64,000 nt of DNA, from the NCBI GenBank assembly GCA_039619475.1, contig CM077115.1, positions 500,299,352-500,363,351 on the forward strand, in the 5' to 3' direction. The stretch comes from Icerya purchasi (lineage: Eukaryota > Arthropoda > Insecta > Hemiptera > Monophlebidae). The position numbers and the translations under genes are program-made. Shown one piece after another: positions 1-14,800 of the stretch. The notes beneath the pieces are model-generated. The model worked only from the letters and a program-made list of their open reading frames with translations, did not search any database and was not told the origin of the DNA. Within the stretch, counting starts at the first letter, position 1; each line of letters opens with the position of its first letter.

Positions 1-963
1 CCGCCCGACCGAACTGTGTTTCGTTTGAATAGCGATACTATGCGAAAACCTGGAATTTCGATTGATTAATCACTTTCGATCCACATCTTCGATAGCAAGA
101 AGCGCGACAACACAAAGTCTGAACTGATATCTTAAGAATGCGCGTTCAGCGATTGAAAAACGCTTCAAACTTTTCTACATCTGTCGTTTTCGAACCATGT
201 AAGTGTAGTAAAATGTTTCGCTATTGCAGAGTTTGTCGTCCCGTTTTCGTTTCCGCAATTTGTGTTTGCGTTCGGTGACGTAGTGAATACATTTCTTATT
301 ATTGTGCAGGTTGATTAAATAAGAAGTCCCAATAGGGAGAAGCATGTAAAGACTATATTGCTAATTTAATAATACCATGGGAACGCAAAAAAAGTATTTT
401 ATATATATAAACTCGGTCCTCCGGTACACGGAAGGGAAAAAGCCCCCTTCACCACCAGATCAATTTCTTCTATAATTCTTATAGAAGAGTAAACTTTTTC
501 ATTGGCTACGCCGTTTTTAACTTTCATTACATAAAATTGTGACTGGGACAAATTTTGTGACAGGACACTTTTTCTGATGACCCCTGGCGTAAAAATGGCA
601 CAGCCATTAATATATATATATATATATATAATATGCGATAATGTTACGGTAACATATTATGGTAACATTTCGTGTGACATGTCTTGGTGTGAAATTTCGT
701 GGGACGGACAAATTTTTCGGAATGATCCCCAGCCATAAAACATATTTATGTCCATATAATAAACCAAAATAATAGCAGAAACAATCCTAACGTCGAAAAA
801 CTGCGTCAATTCCGTCATTATATACAAATAATATAAACAAATAACTGATGAATTTGTATTTGCTAATTTCTCTGCAGCATTTTCTTTTAGGACCGTAAAA
901 CACGGCTAAATAGAAATACTGTGCACTGTGCAATTAGCTTCCTACAGTTTAATAGATAATTAC
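1..963. other. Left flank, no recognised gene
   Basis: No helicase exon was found on the minus strand here. Bases 1-330 are richer in CG dinucleotides than the rest and may be part of a promoter or exon, but no frame is convincing. Bases about 380-760 resemble, loosely, the dispersed repeat seen at 9.2 and 37-40 kb (shared phrases such as CATTACATAAAATTGTGAC). A stretch near 700-745 (GGAATGATCCCCAG) recurs near 29280. Confidence 0.4.
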
Positions 964-1134
964 CTAATGGAAGCATTATTTCTGGTTCTGCAGCGCGGCC
1001 AGCTTCATCGCAAATAACGTGACTGAAATGATCACTTCTGAAATTCATTGAATGTAATATGGCGGCAGTTTCGCAAGTTGATAGCGTAATACGATGCCTG
1101 CCGATCATTGACCCGGTAATGCGATTTACACTTT
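964..1134 (-). CDS. armi: armi-like exon 13: DEAG box (motif II)
   Basis: Acceptor AATTTCAG and donor GTAATT. It encodes (E)[19 protein letters not shown], then [24 protein letters not shown] at about residues 910-913 is the catalytic Walker B motif of SF1B helicases of this family. It ends in phase 1, so at least one more exon with motifs III-VI must lie beyond the left edge. Confidence 0.92.
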
Positions 1135-4100
1135 CTGAAATTAAATTCGGTTATTATATTTTAATAACGACGCGGGGAAAACAGTACTTTTAAAATAAAC
1201 GCCGGATTATTCTATTTGTGAATAAACTTTAATACTAAATCATTATCCCTATTTAAATAAAAGAGATATGTGACTGCAAAGCGATAAGAAACGTATAAGG
1301 TTGATTTGTTTAAAGTAGTTTTATTATTCACCAATGTACAAAAAATACAGTAGATAAAAAATAAAAGCTCAGTTCAGACCAAACAAACATACAATTTTTC
1401 AAAATCAATTTCTTTGGCTTTTCTCGGTTTTTAAGATTTTTATTTCTCCGATCAAGAAAATAATAGCTATACAGAAAAACCGTTTACAATTTCTAAATAG
1501 TTCGCAATATGCTTTTTTTTTTTTTTTTTTACTGTATTCCGATTCAGATAAACGATCCTGATAAAATCTCAAATCATTAAATATAATTTATACTTCTTGA
1601 TAACACATATATAAAATTCGTTATCACCTTCATCTTCTGTTTCATTGTTTGGATTACCAGCAAAATCAAACGAAGTGTTTTATTAATATGGGTACATGTA
1701 CTAAAGTTTTGCAATCATTTTTAATACATTCAAGTTCTATACATTATGTAACACACAGTTATTTCTGTATTTTCTTCAAATTCCCTGACTTTAACTGGTT
1801 TTTTGGAAAGTAGCAACCCTGAATTGCCATCTCTGAAGAGGAATTTAGAACAATTTAGAAAAAAGTGAACTTTGATAAAAAAAAAAATGAAACAACTTCG
1901 GTTAGGAAGTTATAAAATATTAGTAATTTTTGGAACACGGATGTTTGAGAAGTAACGAAATTCAAATTTTAAATTCGTAAAACATACCACTAAGTCAGTT
2001 TAGATAAGAACACAGAATTGCTTATGCCCACGTAACAAAGGCGAAATTGAAAAATTAAATACACTAATAGTGTGTTTTATAATATATATATTATTATTAT
2101 TATTATTTTTAAATATAATTGCCAGACAAGAAGAATTTTTTTCTTCTCCTAAAATGGCAAATCAGAGCTAAGAATATTATCTCGACTCTTTATAAGAAAA
2201 TATATTTTATTACTTTATTTATCAAAGACTAAGTTGATATTTACTGTGATCGTACACATTTTTGGTGCGTAGAAATATTTCACTTACGAAATTTATCTAA
2301 TATTAGATTATTAACGGGAGAATATAACAAGAACGAAGTTTACAGTTTCCTGAATCGACATTAATTTAAAATTTCGATAAACCGGAATAGAAAGGTTTTA
2401 CTTTTGATAATTTACCTGCAACAAAAATTTGCTCTAGTTGTGATTTAGGTAGAACATAATATCATTCTTCTTTTTTTTTTTTGTTTTTCGTGAAAAAAAT
2501 GTAACATTATAAAGTACAATTCAAATGCAGAATAAAATTTATTATTAAATTTTTAGAGTATTTTTGAAATATTCATTTTTCAAATATTTAAGTTTTAAAC
2601 ATGATAATAACCGAATCATAGTTCAAAAATTATCTAAGTAAAACTCTACGAAAAAGCTGGTATAAAAATATATTAGACGAAGTAAAAGAAGATATAAATT
2701 AGTACGAGATAAAACTATAATATACCAATCTTTCTTTCGTATACAACACAATCCTCTTCGTTTAAATCTGGCAACGCGAAGTATGGTATCATTGAAGGTG
2801 ATACGTCGTGAGCGTGTTCGGATATGTAATTGAATCCAACTAAACGTACCAGTTCACCTGGTTTCAGTACTTTGTACCGAATCAATTGCTCACATAGTAT
2901 ATTTACCGAAGAGTTGCAAGGAGCACATATTAATAACCTGAAAGAAAACCAAATGAAAAATTGAAAAAAGCATTTAAAATTTTCAGATATTTCTAGTTCT
3001 AGTAACACATACGTCAAAAAATGTTTTTTTTTTTTAAAATCATTCAAAGCTACTCTTACTATTGATCTTCCTAAACATTTTTATTATTATTTCTAGCTAT
3101 ATTGCTTCAACTGCAATCAAAGATAGCTATAACGTCCCCTAATCCCTTTATTATCTTTTTCTAAAAAAATTGTTCTGCATATTCTGTAATTAAAATGCTC
3201 GGCTATTATTAAATCGAAAATCACGGGTTTATCCAGCCCGAAATGATTAGGCTACAGAAAAGTGATACGGAAAAGTAAAGGCGCCGAAAGAAAGGAACTG
3301 ATCTCAAATATTCTTTTCAGATCCATTAAACGTAGTACATTGCGGACCTTAACAATTCCCGAGACCTTACCGAAAGAGTATGGGCTTCGCTTTACTTTTA
3401 TTTCTATTGAACTGTTAATTTATTCCGAAACAAGGTCTCTTTACAACTGAATTTCGAGTATATTAAAATTATCCGGCAGCAATATATTTACCGTATAAGG
3501 AAATATTTTTAATTATAATTAAGTCAAAGATAAGGATAAATAATAATAACTAATTGTAATACAAAACATTTTCCACAAAATTAACTTTATATCCGATTAA
3601 TTCGATTTCTTTATAAGGAAGAAATCTGGCGCACTAGTTCTTATACGTTTATTCCACTTGACAAATGATCCTTCACTTCTTTGCAGCATTTATTAGACGT
3701 TATTCTTTTTAAATAACCTACTATTTCGGAAATTATAACAAATTTGACTTGAATTTAAATCTAGGTTACTCAGCTAATCGGATATAATATCAATTGTTTT
3801 AGAGGTAGAAGTTGAATCTTTTCAAAAGTTCTATGAATTGTTTTTTCTCGAAATGCGTTATGTTTTACATTATTTAGAGCGTTTTCTAGTAGAAAGCTAA
3901 TTAAATTTTAATTACAATTTCACAGAAATAGAGATATTCTCGTCGTATCTAAATTAGAAACAGTTTACCAAACTATAATTTTTCAACACGAAGCGAACAT
4001 AATCCGTCTGGAGAATTATTTTCGAATTAAGGAAATTTTTTAATCTATACAAAGATTTATCGTTAGGGTATTTTTTTTCCGCAATATCTAGGAATGTTGC

Positions 4101-4816
4101 TTTTTGTAATAATATGTTCTTTCGAAATGATCCGTAAGCCTATTTTTATTCACTGATTGTTATTCTTAATTAATAATTCAAGACATCATGTGCACATGTA
4201 TGGAATTGATTGTCAATTATTATTAAATTGTAGAGGAAATAATGAACTGCAAAAACAAAATATACACAGTCTGTACAAAAAGTTCCCGGACTAGCACTAT
4301 AAAATTCGTACTAGTGGCGCGATTTGTCTGAAATTCACGGTACTTATACTTCAATCATTAGTTTACTCAGGAGACCGCCGGTTGCGAATGAACCTCTATG
4401 TACTGTGTCACGTTTGCGGTAATGGAACAAAGAGCCGTGATTAAATTTTGTTTTTTGTGTGGTAATTCCGCATCAGAAACGTACGAGTTAATGAAAAAAG
4501 CATACAAGGATGAATGTGTAAGCTGTACAATGTGTTCTGAATGGTATCGCCGATTTAAAAGTGGACACAGAGCTCGTTAAAACACAATAAGCCAAATACG
4601 CTGATATTTAAATTTAAATATAATTTTAGGAAAAGATTCGTCTAAATAGCTTTTAGAGGTTGAACGCATGACAAAAAATAGTACACGACCAAAGTATCAA
4701 TCACCAGAACGGTGAAGACATTAAATAGTGCATTAAAGTAACAATGTTCGTTTAAAAGATATCTGCAGCTCATCGTGAAATCGATTGTTCTTTTTTAAAT
4801 ATCGCATCATTACCGG

Positions 4817-4861
<45 letters not shown>

Positions 4862-7800
4862 AATACCTTTAACTAACAAAATTAAATAACTTTATTCAAA
4901 TTTTATCGTCATTACCGGCGTGTTTAATTATACATTTTTACTTAAACGTGCGAATATGTAAGAATATACACTGGATTTTTAACTAACCTACTATTCGGCA
5001 CAATACGCCACAACTGAAGTATTAGTTCAACTACCGTTACCGTCTTGCCAGTACCCGGTGGTCCAAAAATGATGTACGGCAGCGGACGACATTCACCTCG
5101 GAGTATGTTGCGTATAGCGTTTTTTTGGTATTTGTTTAATTTCTCGTTAAACCATCTTATTACGTGTTTCGAAAAGACGTCATTATTAGGTGGCGAAGAA
5201 TTAGAAAAATTACCGCGAAAAAAGCCACGACCTCGACCTCGACCGCGATTACTTCTGCCGTTCTGGTCGGTCATTACGGTTCGTTCGACGCTGAAACCGT
5301 CTGTAACTCCATAACTACTATTCGATAAATCTGTATCTTCCGTATTCGTATTGTTGTTAACTTCTGATAACTGTTGATGTTTAAGCGCATAATCAATTCT
5401 CGGAGCGTTAACGGTTGAACGATTTTCCTTATTTAACCCGTAAACATTTGGTTCCGATGAAGTAGAATCTTCTTTAAAATCATCGTTCCTTTTCGCGACT
5501 AAATTATCGTTAAGCCTGCACTGTTTGCAAAAGCTACGGAGTTCACTGTCGTCATCCGTGGGAGGTGGTAATTCCCCGATTATTTCGAGCAGTGGAGGTT
5601 TAGCGTTTTCGGTCAGTTCCGGAAATAAGCATTTCCTCCCCAATCGATCATCGTTTAAAACTAGTCGAATTACATAATGACGTTTATCGATTAAAGATCG
5701 ATTCACTATGAATCGTATTGAATGATCGCGACCAGCGTGCGTATTATGAAAAGACGCATTAAATTTCAGGTAAATATCATTTCCGTCTATTTTATGAATA
5801 AATCCTTCATACGAAACTGAAAATAAAATACGTCATATATCAGACACACAAAAAAGAGAAGAATAATTTTCGAAATAATTAAGTAAAATTGAATGAAACC
5901 GAATGTTTCGTCACATTCGCTTTAATAACAATGAAGTGCAAACATTTTACTATGTAAAAACATTAGAGTTGGCTTTAACTATTTCAACAATAGTGAATTT
6001 TTCGTTTTGGAATGAAACTTATGAACCAAACTAGATGAGGCTGAGCAGATTGTATTCACAGTATAATTCTGTTACATTTTTACACTAATCTATAGTGCGC
6101 TTGCTAGTCGTTTCCCCCCGTTATTTGTACAGTATTCAACATTAGGTTTGTTATTACTGTTTATGAATTTGAAATTATTTTTTCTTATGTCAGCTTCTTA
6201 AAAATTTAGCAAAGAGTATTCTCTGTTCTAGATGATAATACATATGTATATATTAAATTTTCTTTAACAAAATATACATAAAATGTTTTTGCAGACAATC
6301 GATTAGAAGAGTAAAAAGAAGATGGAGTGCTATGATGATTTTTTAATTCGAAAAATGTAGAAAACCAATTTCATACAATTATAGGATAAAATTAAAATCA
6401 CCATTCTACTGCAAAATCGTACCATGGAATGAATAGGATATAGGATAGTTTAGTATGCAAATTTAATAAAAAGAACATACTGTTTACAATACTCAGTACT
6501 GGTAACACAGTAAAAAAAAACAAAAAAAAAAAAAAAACAGTAATTTTTGTTTTAATTATAATTATAGCAAAATATAGATTTAAAGCAATTGCAGGGGGAA
6601 AAAATATGAATGCAGATTATCAAGAGACGTTAATTCATCTATGGTCCCTTGAAACATCAACAAATTTCAATGAAAAATGTATTATGTTTAGGTAAAAGTA
6701 GGCGTTGCTTCATTTGCGTTCACAAATCGCTTCATCGAAATACATTCGACGAATATCACGTGTACAAAATAAATTTGTTTCGCTAAATGAAAAAGATCAA
6801 CTGTGGTACTACACATCTTTCGTTAAAAACGTTAAATTAATAAAATATAATGTACAAAATTTGATTAATGTATAGAGACAACTAATAATAAAATTAATAA
6901 CAGATACTGCTAAATGAAAAAAATAATTTTTCCGTGAAATATGTACAAATTAACGTAATTTAGAAAATTAAACAAATATAAAGATATTTAGGCGAATGGA
7001 TTGAGCGAAACATAAATGAAAAAACAGTTTTGGCGTATTGTGTAAATAAAATGCAAGAGTATTTTAGCTGACCCCAAACAAATAATAATAATAAAAAACT
7101 GATTTATGTTAACAAAAAAAAAAAAAAGTTATAGCACTGTAATATTACCAAAAGCGTTTTAATGCGTCGGAGTTACAAAGGACAAAAAATTGGGAGATCA
7201 GAAATTAGAAAAACATTAAATAGTATCTTGAAGTCACTAAAGTAAAACAATGAATATGTAAGAAATTATAATAAAGAGCAATACAATTTAACCGCAAAAA
7301 TATTCCATTTTAAAAAATAAAGAATTGAATTTTACTGTCACTCGATAAGAATGAAACACAATCAACCGAATTTCTACTTTGTCTGAAGGTAAAAATAATT
7401 ACACAGAAATGATCCGCTAAGGTGTTGAGAAGGAAATGGATGAAATAGAAATTACTTTTAACAATTTCTAAAACCGCAGTGAATTAAGGAGAAATTGAGA
7501 ACTCACTAATTCACGGAACATACAGAAAACACAGAAGAAAAATGTGTGGGATTAGAAAGAAAGCAGAATAGATAGTGGGAATTATACGATTCTATGCCAG
7601 AGAAAACATCAAAAAGGGGGGAAAAAAAAGAAGAAAAAGAAAGAAAAAGATTATTTTAAAGAAAGCAAAAACTACATTACTTAAATTAAAGAGAATCTAT
7701 TATCTTAGTGTGCTTTTGTTTTGAATTTTTTCTCGTTATGCCTAAAAATTTTTTATTAAATAGAAATTTAGCTCCGTTATTTTGAAACAGTTTAATATAG

Positions 7801-10800
7801 CAATTCGATTAATTTTCTATGCCTTTTTTGAAAAATTTATCAAAAAGAAAAATTCGCTCTCCAAAGTCTATTTTCTATTTTTGTTTTGTTTCTTTTTTTG
7901 TAAACTTCCGTGTGTCATTTAGAACTTTGACTGAAAATTGTTTATGCTTTTTGAAACTAGTATAAATCCGTAAGCAACCTAATCTTTCATATTTTAATAT
8001 GTTTAATTTAATCTATCGGTTACGACATTTTTGCTTTATTTGAAATTATCCTCGAAATAGTACTTCCATATACCAACATTTAGGAAGTATCAAACGTGGT
8101 AATTTGAAACGTATGACAAAAAAATCTGTTAATTTACGTTTCTAAAAAAGTATTTTTAGTAAGCAGTTGTACAAAAAGATTTCTTTAGTACCTGCTTCAA
8201 TACTATTTATTATACGATGATGTAACAACAAAAATGATTACGAGATACATATGTTACCTTTCTGCGTCATGTAATAATCGAAATTTACTTAAATTAGCCA
8301 TTCTAAGATTAATATGTTTTTTTGTTTGTTGTCGTTTTTTAACATTATTCAATGCGCTATTCGTAAATATAACATCAATCGTGAAAATTATTAATGATAG
8401 ATGGTATCAGTTTACGCATTTCTCGTCTTATACACTATTTTGTTCAGAGATTAGACGTTAAACGCGTTAAATTCAGTATAAATTCCATTTATGCCAGAGG
8501 TGTGAATTTTTTATCCTTTTAACAATCATTAAAACCAGATAAGATTTATGTAATCTTTTTAGATTTCAGTCATTAGGAAAACAACTATAAATGGACTAAT
8601 AGTTAGAAAATTGGAAACTATGCGATACAGATTAAAGTTCAATAAAAACATAGTAATTTTATCGAAATTAACAAACGACTACAGTTCAAATACTGTTCAA
8701 ATATGGAGCGTGCAATAAAATAAATCAACATGTCCTTTTGTACTAACTCAACAATTTTACTTATATATAAATTACAAATTTTTCGATCAAAAATTGAAAA
8801 AGTTATTAGCGAAAATTTATACGATTCATCGAGACCATATTAACACTAATTTAATATGGATATTTATTGAATACAACTATCACAATCGATATATTAAAAT
8901 AAACAGTTCGAAAAAAAAAAAATTAAAAAAACATTTATTAATTTCGAAAACTCAGTTGTTCAAAATCGTAATGATTGTTAACGATTTTAGTTGGTGTATT
9001 TTTAATTTTTTATAAGTATTTAATCTGATTACGATTGTTCGTTTTTATTTTCTCCTAAATTTCAAATTAATTTTACTGTTGTTAATTACTCTGTTCTATA
9101 GTCATTTTATTCGAACATTTTAAAATAATCATTTGGTAGATATGTATTTATTCTTTTTACGCTTAATAAATTTGGTATTCGGTTTATTTATATATATATA
9201 TATATATATTAATAACAACGTAATTCTTAGACTACCCCCCATTACAAAAAATGTCCCAATTTTATGTAACGTTTGTAATATTTTATAGGATTGTTGTGAT
9301 TGTTTTATATTCATATGGACCTATCTAGAATTACGTTGTAAATTTTGATCATTTTATACAAAGTATAGAAGAGAAAGAGACAGAAATGTAAGCAGAAGCG
9401 GTGAAGGGGCACAGCCCCTTACGAGGCCAAAATGGCCCAGTTTATATATATTATATATGTGACTTGGTCTATGAAAACCGGGCTAATATGTCAAAAAATC
9501 AATTTTCACTTTTTTGACTATTCTTATAAAAGAAAGCACGCTCATTTCAATGAAACAAATCCCAGATTTCTATATTTATTACACTCTTCAGAAATCGTGT
9601 TTTAAAAGAAAACAAGAACTTCAAAAAAACATACAAAAAGTGAAAAACTACAATAGAAAAAAAATAATCAATTTTTCAATAAAAATTAGTAGAAACTACT
9701 TCTTGCGTGTTCTTTTCTTCGGTGTCGAGGTTTCTGGATAGGGTTTATTGTATTTTTTATCGGTTTTCTTTCTTTTCTTTGCCACGGTCACTTCAGTCTT
9801 ATTGTTGTTTTTTTTGATTTATTTTTATTTGGTTTCGGTTGTTTTGGTTTTATTTTTTCATCTTCGATTCTGATTTCGGCAAATTTTCATCTACTTTCCG
9901 TTTCGGTTCTTTAATTAAGGGTTTTTCAGGTAATGGCGCTACAATATCAGCTTTAGCGACATCAGAAACTAAACTTATGTTATTGTATACGTACCATTGG
10001 CGTTCTAAATCTAAACCTTTTGGAGTGATTTTCTCAAGCATCTTATCATCAACAGGTTGTAGTAGTAATTGAAATTTGTTTATATTGTCACTGTTCACAT
10101 ACATTTTTGCTGCTACGCCATCTGAGGAAATTTTGAAGTGGTGGAAACTTGTGATTCCTACTAAAGATTTATGTTCGGGTAGGTGGTCCAATTATGCCAG
10201 GTTTCGACCTCTTTTCTTTTTCCATATTTTTTTCGTCCGCAGATCTCCTCATAAACCTTATCTAAAACATTACTTGTTCTACCTGATTCATTTTGGCTCA
10301 ATATAACTAAATCTTGCTGTTCTTAAACTAATTCTAAAAAATTATTTTTCAATTTCTCGATCATATCTCGTGGTATTGAAATATTACATTTTCGATTACA
10401 ACAAGGTTCTTCAAAAAATTTTGAAACTATTTTTTCTTCCTCTGCATCTAGGAGAGATAATTCCAAATTATTCAAAGAGTTGAGGGTACGAATTTCATCT
10501 GGATTTTCTTCATCAATGTTACGAGCAAGTTGATGTTGATCATCCAAGTTGTCAGAGTTTCTCTGCATTACTAAACTCTTCTTCAACTTCTTCTGAACAT
10601 ATTTTTCACTCTATTGAAATTAAAACAGCTTTATCAGGACAGTTAATTAATATTCACGATACAAAACCATTTCGCGCAATTAAAAACATCGCGATTCCAA
10701 AATGATTTGATAACAAAGTACAAACAATATCATTATATCGCTTTCATGGATAAAGAAATTAGCAACTAGAGGGAAATTTGTTAGATTTAGCTGTGGTAAT

Positions 10801-11772
10801 ATTTCTTATAAAAGCATCACTGCATACAGAAGGTCACAAAACATCTGGCAAATGTGCTGAGAAACAAGAAGTAGAAGAATAGTGTTGACGCAGCAACACG
10901 TAACACCGCGCTACCACCCTCAACTTTAAACGCGTTATCTCGAAAACTTTTTTTTCGCACACCAGACCGGTTTTCGCAGACCAGGTCACATATATACATA
11001 TCAAAATAACAATATGCACTTAATTTTATGCTACAAATTATTACTTCTTTTCCCGGTATGCTGCGATAGATACAGTTCTGAAGCTATCAGTTTGGAACCA
11101 AGACATAAAGAAGTGCTGCTTTCACAATAATTAGGAATTTGTAAAACTAAAAATTGTCCACGATTTATAAATCTGGCTCTTTCCTGGTTAAATTTGCTTA
11201 CGCGAACATTTTCCTAAAATCAAAACACAAATAAATACCAAGTAGTACGACCCGCACGTTTGTTAGATCCATAAACGTAACATTAACACGTGATTATAAA
11301 AAGCAATAAATGCTACATCAGTTAATTTTATTATGCCTCGGATAAATTATCCTGACATCTAAAAATGTATTTTTCTTTTTCTACGTGATTTCATTATGCT
11401 AAAAAAAGGTATCGAAAGTGTTCTCTTCTTGCCATCGCCTTTGGTCATTCTGGCACTTGAGTTTTTTTATCCCCTATATCCGATCGCGTAAACATCTGAT
11501 TCCGCATTTTACCTTTTTCCCTTTTCTTGGGCCAATGTCTATTTTGACGAACCCAATAAAATAAAATAAAATAAAGTCTTAAATTCGACTTCGCATCGCG
11601 CCACGCAGTCCCGTATCCGAAGGAATACTCAGCTGACCCAATGAAACATACAATTTTATTTAATTAATCATATTTCATTGCTAATATTTGTATCCTTTAT
11701 TAGTCTAATAATTGTGTTTTTCAATTGGTGTAAGTCATTATTAAATACAACATTAAAAAACTAGCCAAGAAT

Positions 11773-11825
<53 letters not shown>

Positions 11826-14800
11826 TAATAAATAAATAAATTTACTAATCGAAAGATATTTTGACTGGTATCCCCGAGGACATAAAAATAAAGCTATAAC
11901 GCTACGTTTAGCCTCCTTCGCGAGGATCTGAATTAACGGGAAATGTTTCAAGTTACATAGGTATTTACAATTAGTCTGACATAGAGATACTGTTCTCAAA
12001 AACTATCAACTGAGTAGAATTCAAATTATTTTACAAATTTAAAAAAAGAAGTTCATCTCAAAGAAAACTGACCAAAAAGTATCATGCATGGAAATGTTAA
12101 AGAAAAACTGTACATGTACAATAAATTTAAATAGTACCATATGAAATTCGCTGTAAAGTTAAATCTTAATTAATTTTAATATAGCATAAATATCAAATTA
12201 CCTCTATTTCTTCGAGATATAGGAAAGCATCTAACTTTTTGATATAATTCTCGTATGTTATTTCGTCCTTAATATAAGGAACAATATTTTCCACGGCAAT
12301 ACGAAGATCCATTCCGCACCTTTCAAATACAAAAAAAAAAAAAAAAATCCATTCAAAAAGGAAGTTTAACAGATACAATAAATTATTTTCTTAATAAGTA
12401 CAAAAAGTAGTAAAATTTTATAACGTTTAATCAAATAAGTTGTGCACTTGGTAAAGAACATTCCTGAAGGCTAAGAAAATTATGTACATGAGCAGTTTCA
12501 GGTCGAAAGTGTCGAGCTTACAGCGGCAAATGATGAAATAGTCGAGTTAGTTCCAAAAAATGAAGCCAAAAAACATTACAGTGAAAGTCGCGTATTAGAC
12601 ATAAATCATTCACATAAACTATAAAAATCATAACTATCAAATTTAAACACTATATTATAATTTGAAATTTTGAACGAAATATAAATATCACTTACAAATT
12701 ACAATCGAAAAGTATTTTTAATACCATAAATGAAAACCATATTATCAGGTGATACCGTTATTTACAGAATTTACAGAAACTTCATCAAATCATCAAAGCA
12801 TTTTCACTTACAAGACCACAAGCGCTCGTTTTTTTCGAAAAAACGATTGTTGAGTAAAAAATTCTTTGGGTACTTTTTGGACCTGTAACGTCGTAAATGA
12901 ATAAATGAATTTACTTTATTATATTTACCATAAACTACAGCCATTTCGTAATTATGAAGGGACTGAAATTATAATATACATTAAAGTAATTATTTTGATT
13001 AATTTACGGACTTACAGCTGTGCATTACAAATTTAACCAAAATCAATTTTATTTTTTATTGCATTATTTTTAAAATAAATTTATTTACGTTACGGATCCA
13101 AAAAGTGTCTTACGAATCTTTCGCTCAACAGACACATTCCTCTTTACTGCTACATCTTGCACTCGACACAATGGGAGTTAGAGTTTTCTAAAAATTAATT
13201 TATACTGTATTTTAATTATAGTAATTTCAGAGCTCATAAACTGAAATAAAACGTGGTTTAAGATTTTTATAAATGTTCTGTTTCATTACTTCATATTTTT
13301 AGAGGTTACTGTAAAAACTGGTTGCAACAAATCTTTCAAATTTACTGCATGACTAAGTTATTTTATGCATAACCTAAGATGGGAGTCGAATGAATTCAAA
13401 TTCTGCATTTACTATTAAGTTGAAATAATTCAAGTAATATTTTAAAAAAATACTCTCGGCATAATTACAATATACAAAAAGTACGGGAGTTTATTTCAAA
13501 ATTTTATGTTTAAATAACACCTTATTTACTAAGGAACTCCTCCAAGATTGTTTTATGTCCTGCCTTTATGTACCATTTATAACGCTCTTTCCATTCTCGG
13601 GAGGCTTCAAGAAGCACATTTGAAATTGTTTCTAATTTAACCTTTGATTCGTTCAAGAACGATACTCTTTTAATGCAATTTTTATTCGAGAAAATAGAAG
13701 AATGTCGCTTGAAACAGATTCGGTGAGAACGGCAACTGTTCAATTGTAAAAAGGTGGTTTTGGACCAGATATTCTTGAACAAGCAATGTAGTATGTGGAC
13801 GAATGATACCACGGTGAATAATTCGGTTTCACTTCTGCCATAATCCTGGCTGCCTTATAGGGCACATCTTTAAGAAATCACCTTTAGAGCGATTTTTTTT
13901 AGTACATAACTCGTAAATATTTTGTAAAAAAAAAGCATTCAACATAAACTTTATCGGTGATTATCCTCTCTAGGTTTTTTTACGTATTTTTCCTCCTATT
14001 GGTTAAGTTGACATTTTATTTTCGGATTATACGGGTAAAAAACGTTTTATCACCCGTGATGACAGATTTTGAAAAACTAATCATCTTCATCTACTCACGG
14101 TAAAAGTTCCGTAGAAATTTCTTTCCTCTTGGTTTTTTTCTCCTATGTGAAAACCTGACGGCAAATTTTGCTGTAAGATTAAAGTGACCCAATTCTGAAA
14201 TACGACCCAAACCAAATTTTAATTTTTTGGGTTATGCGTCCCAATGGCAAACGACCGTTAGAAAGCATTATATTTTTAATGTTTCCTTCGTTTGGACTAA
14301 TTTTAGACTACACCTTCAAAAAGAACAGTTTTCTGACTTATTGATCACATTATGTACTTAATCAAAAAATGAACTAAAAGAAAGGTTGGAAATAATTTTA
14401 ACCTTTAAATAATAGCAAAATTGACCTATATTACAAATTTTATATGATAAAAATTTTGCGTAACTCCCCTAGTTAAGTTAAAAAGGAATAGAAATAACAT
14501 TACACATATAATCTCGTAGTAAAAAAACATGAATCATAAATGTCAAATTTTAAAAATATAAAAAATGTTTCTATTAACCAAATTTAAATATGCATATTAT
14601 TGCATTTTTTTTTTAAATATAAAAAAAATAGTGTATTTAAAATTATATCTAAAGAAACAGAACAGAGGAAGTGTAAGAGAGAGCAAGAGAGAGTATGTGA
14701 AAGTAACAGACAATGTACAAATAAATTAAGGAGAAGGAATTTAATAGCGCGGGTGTATCAAAAAAACATGATATAATCAAGATATTAACGATCAATTTAA

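Noticed and set aside
5045..5314. 89-codon plus-strand ORF
   Set aside because: Antisense of the helicase exon 11 (Walker A / RG repeat region); the minus strand shows the conserved motifs.
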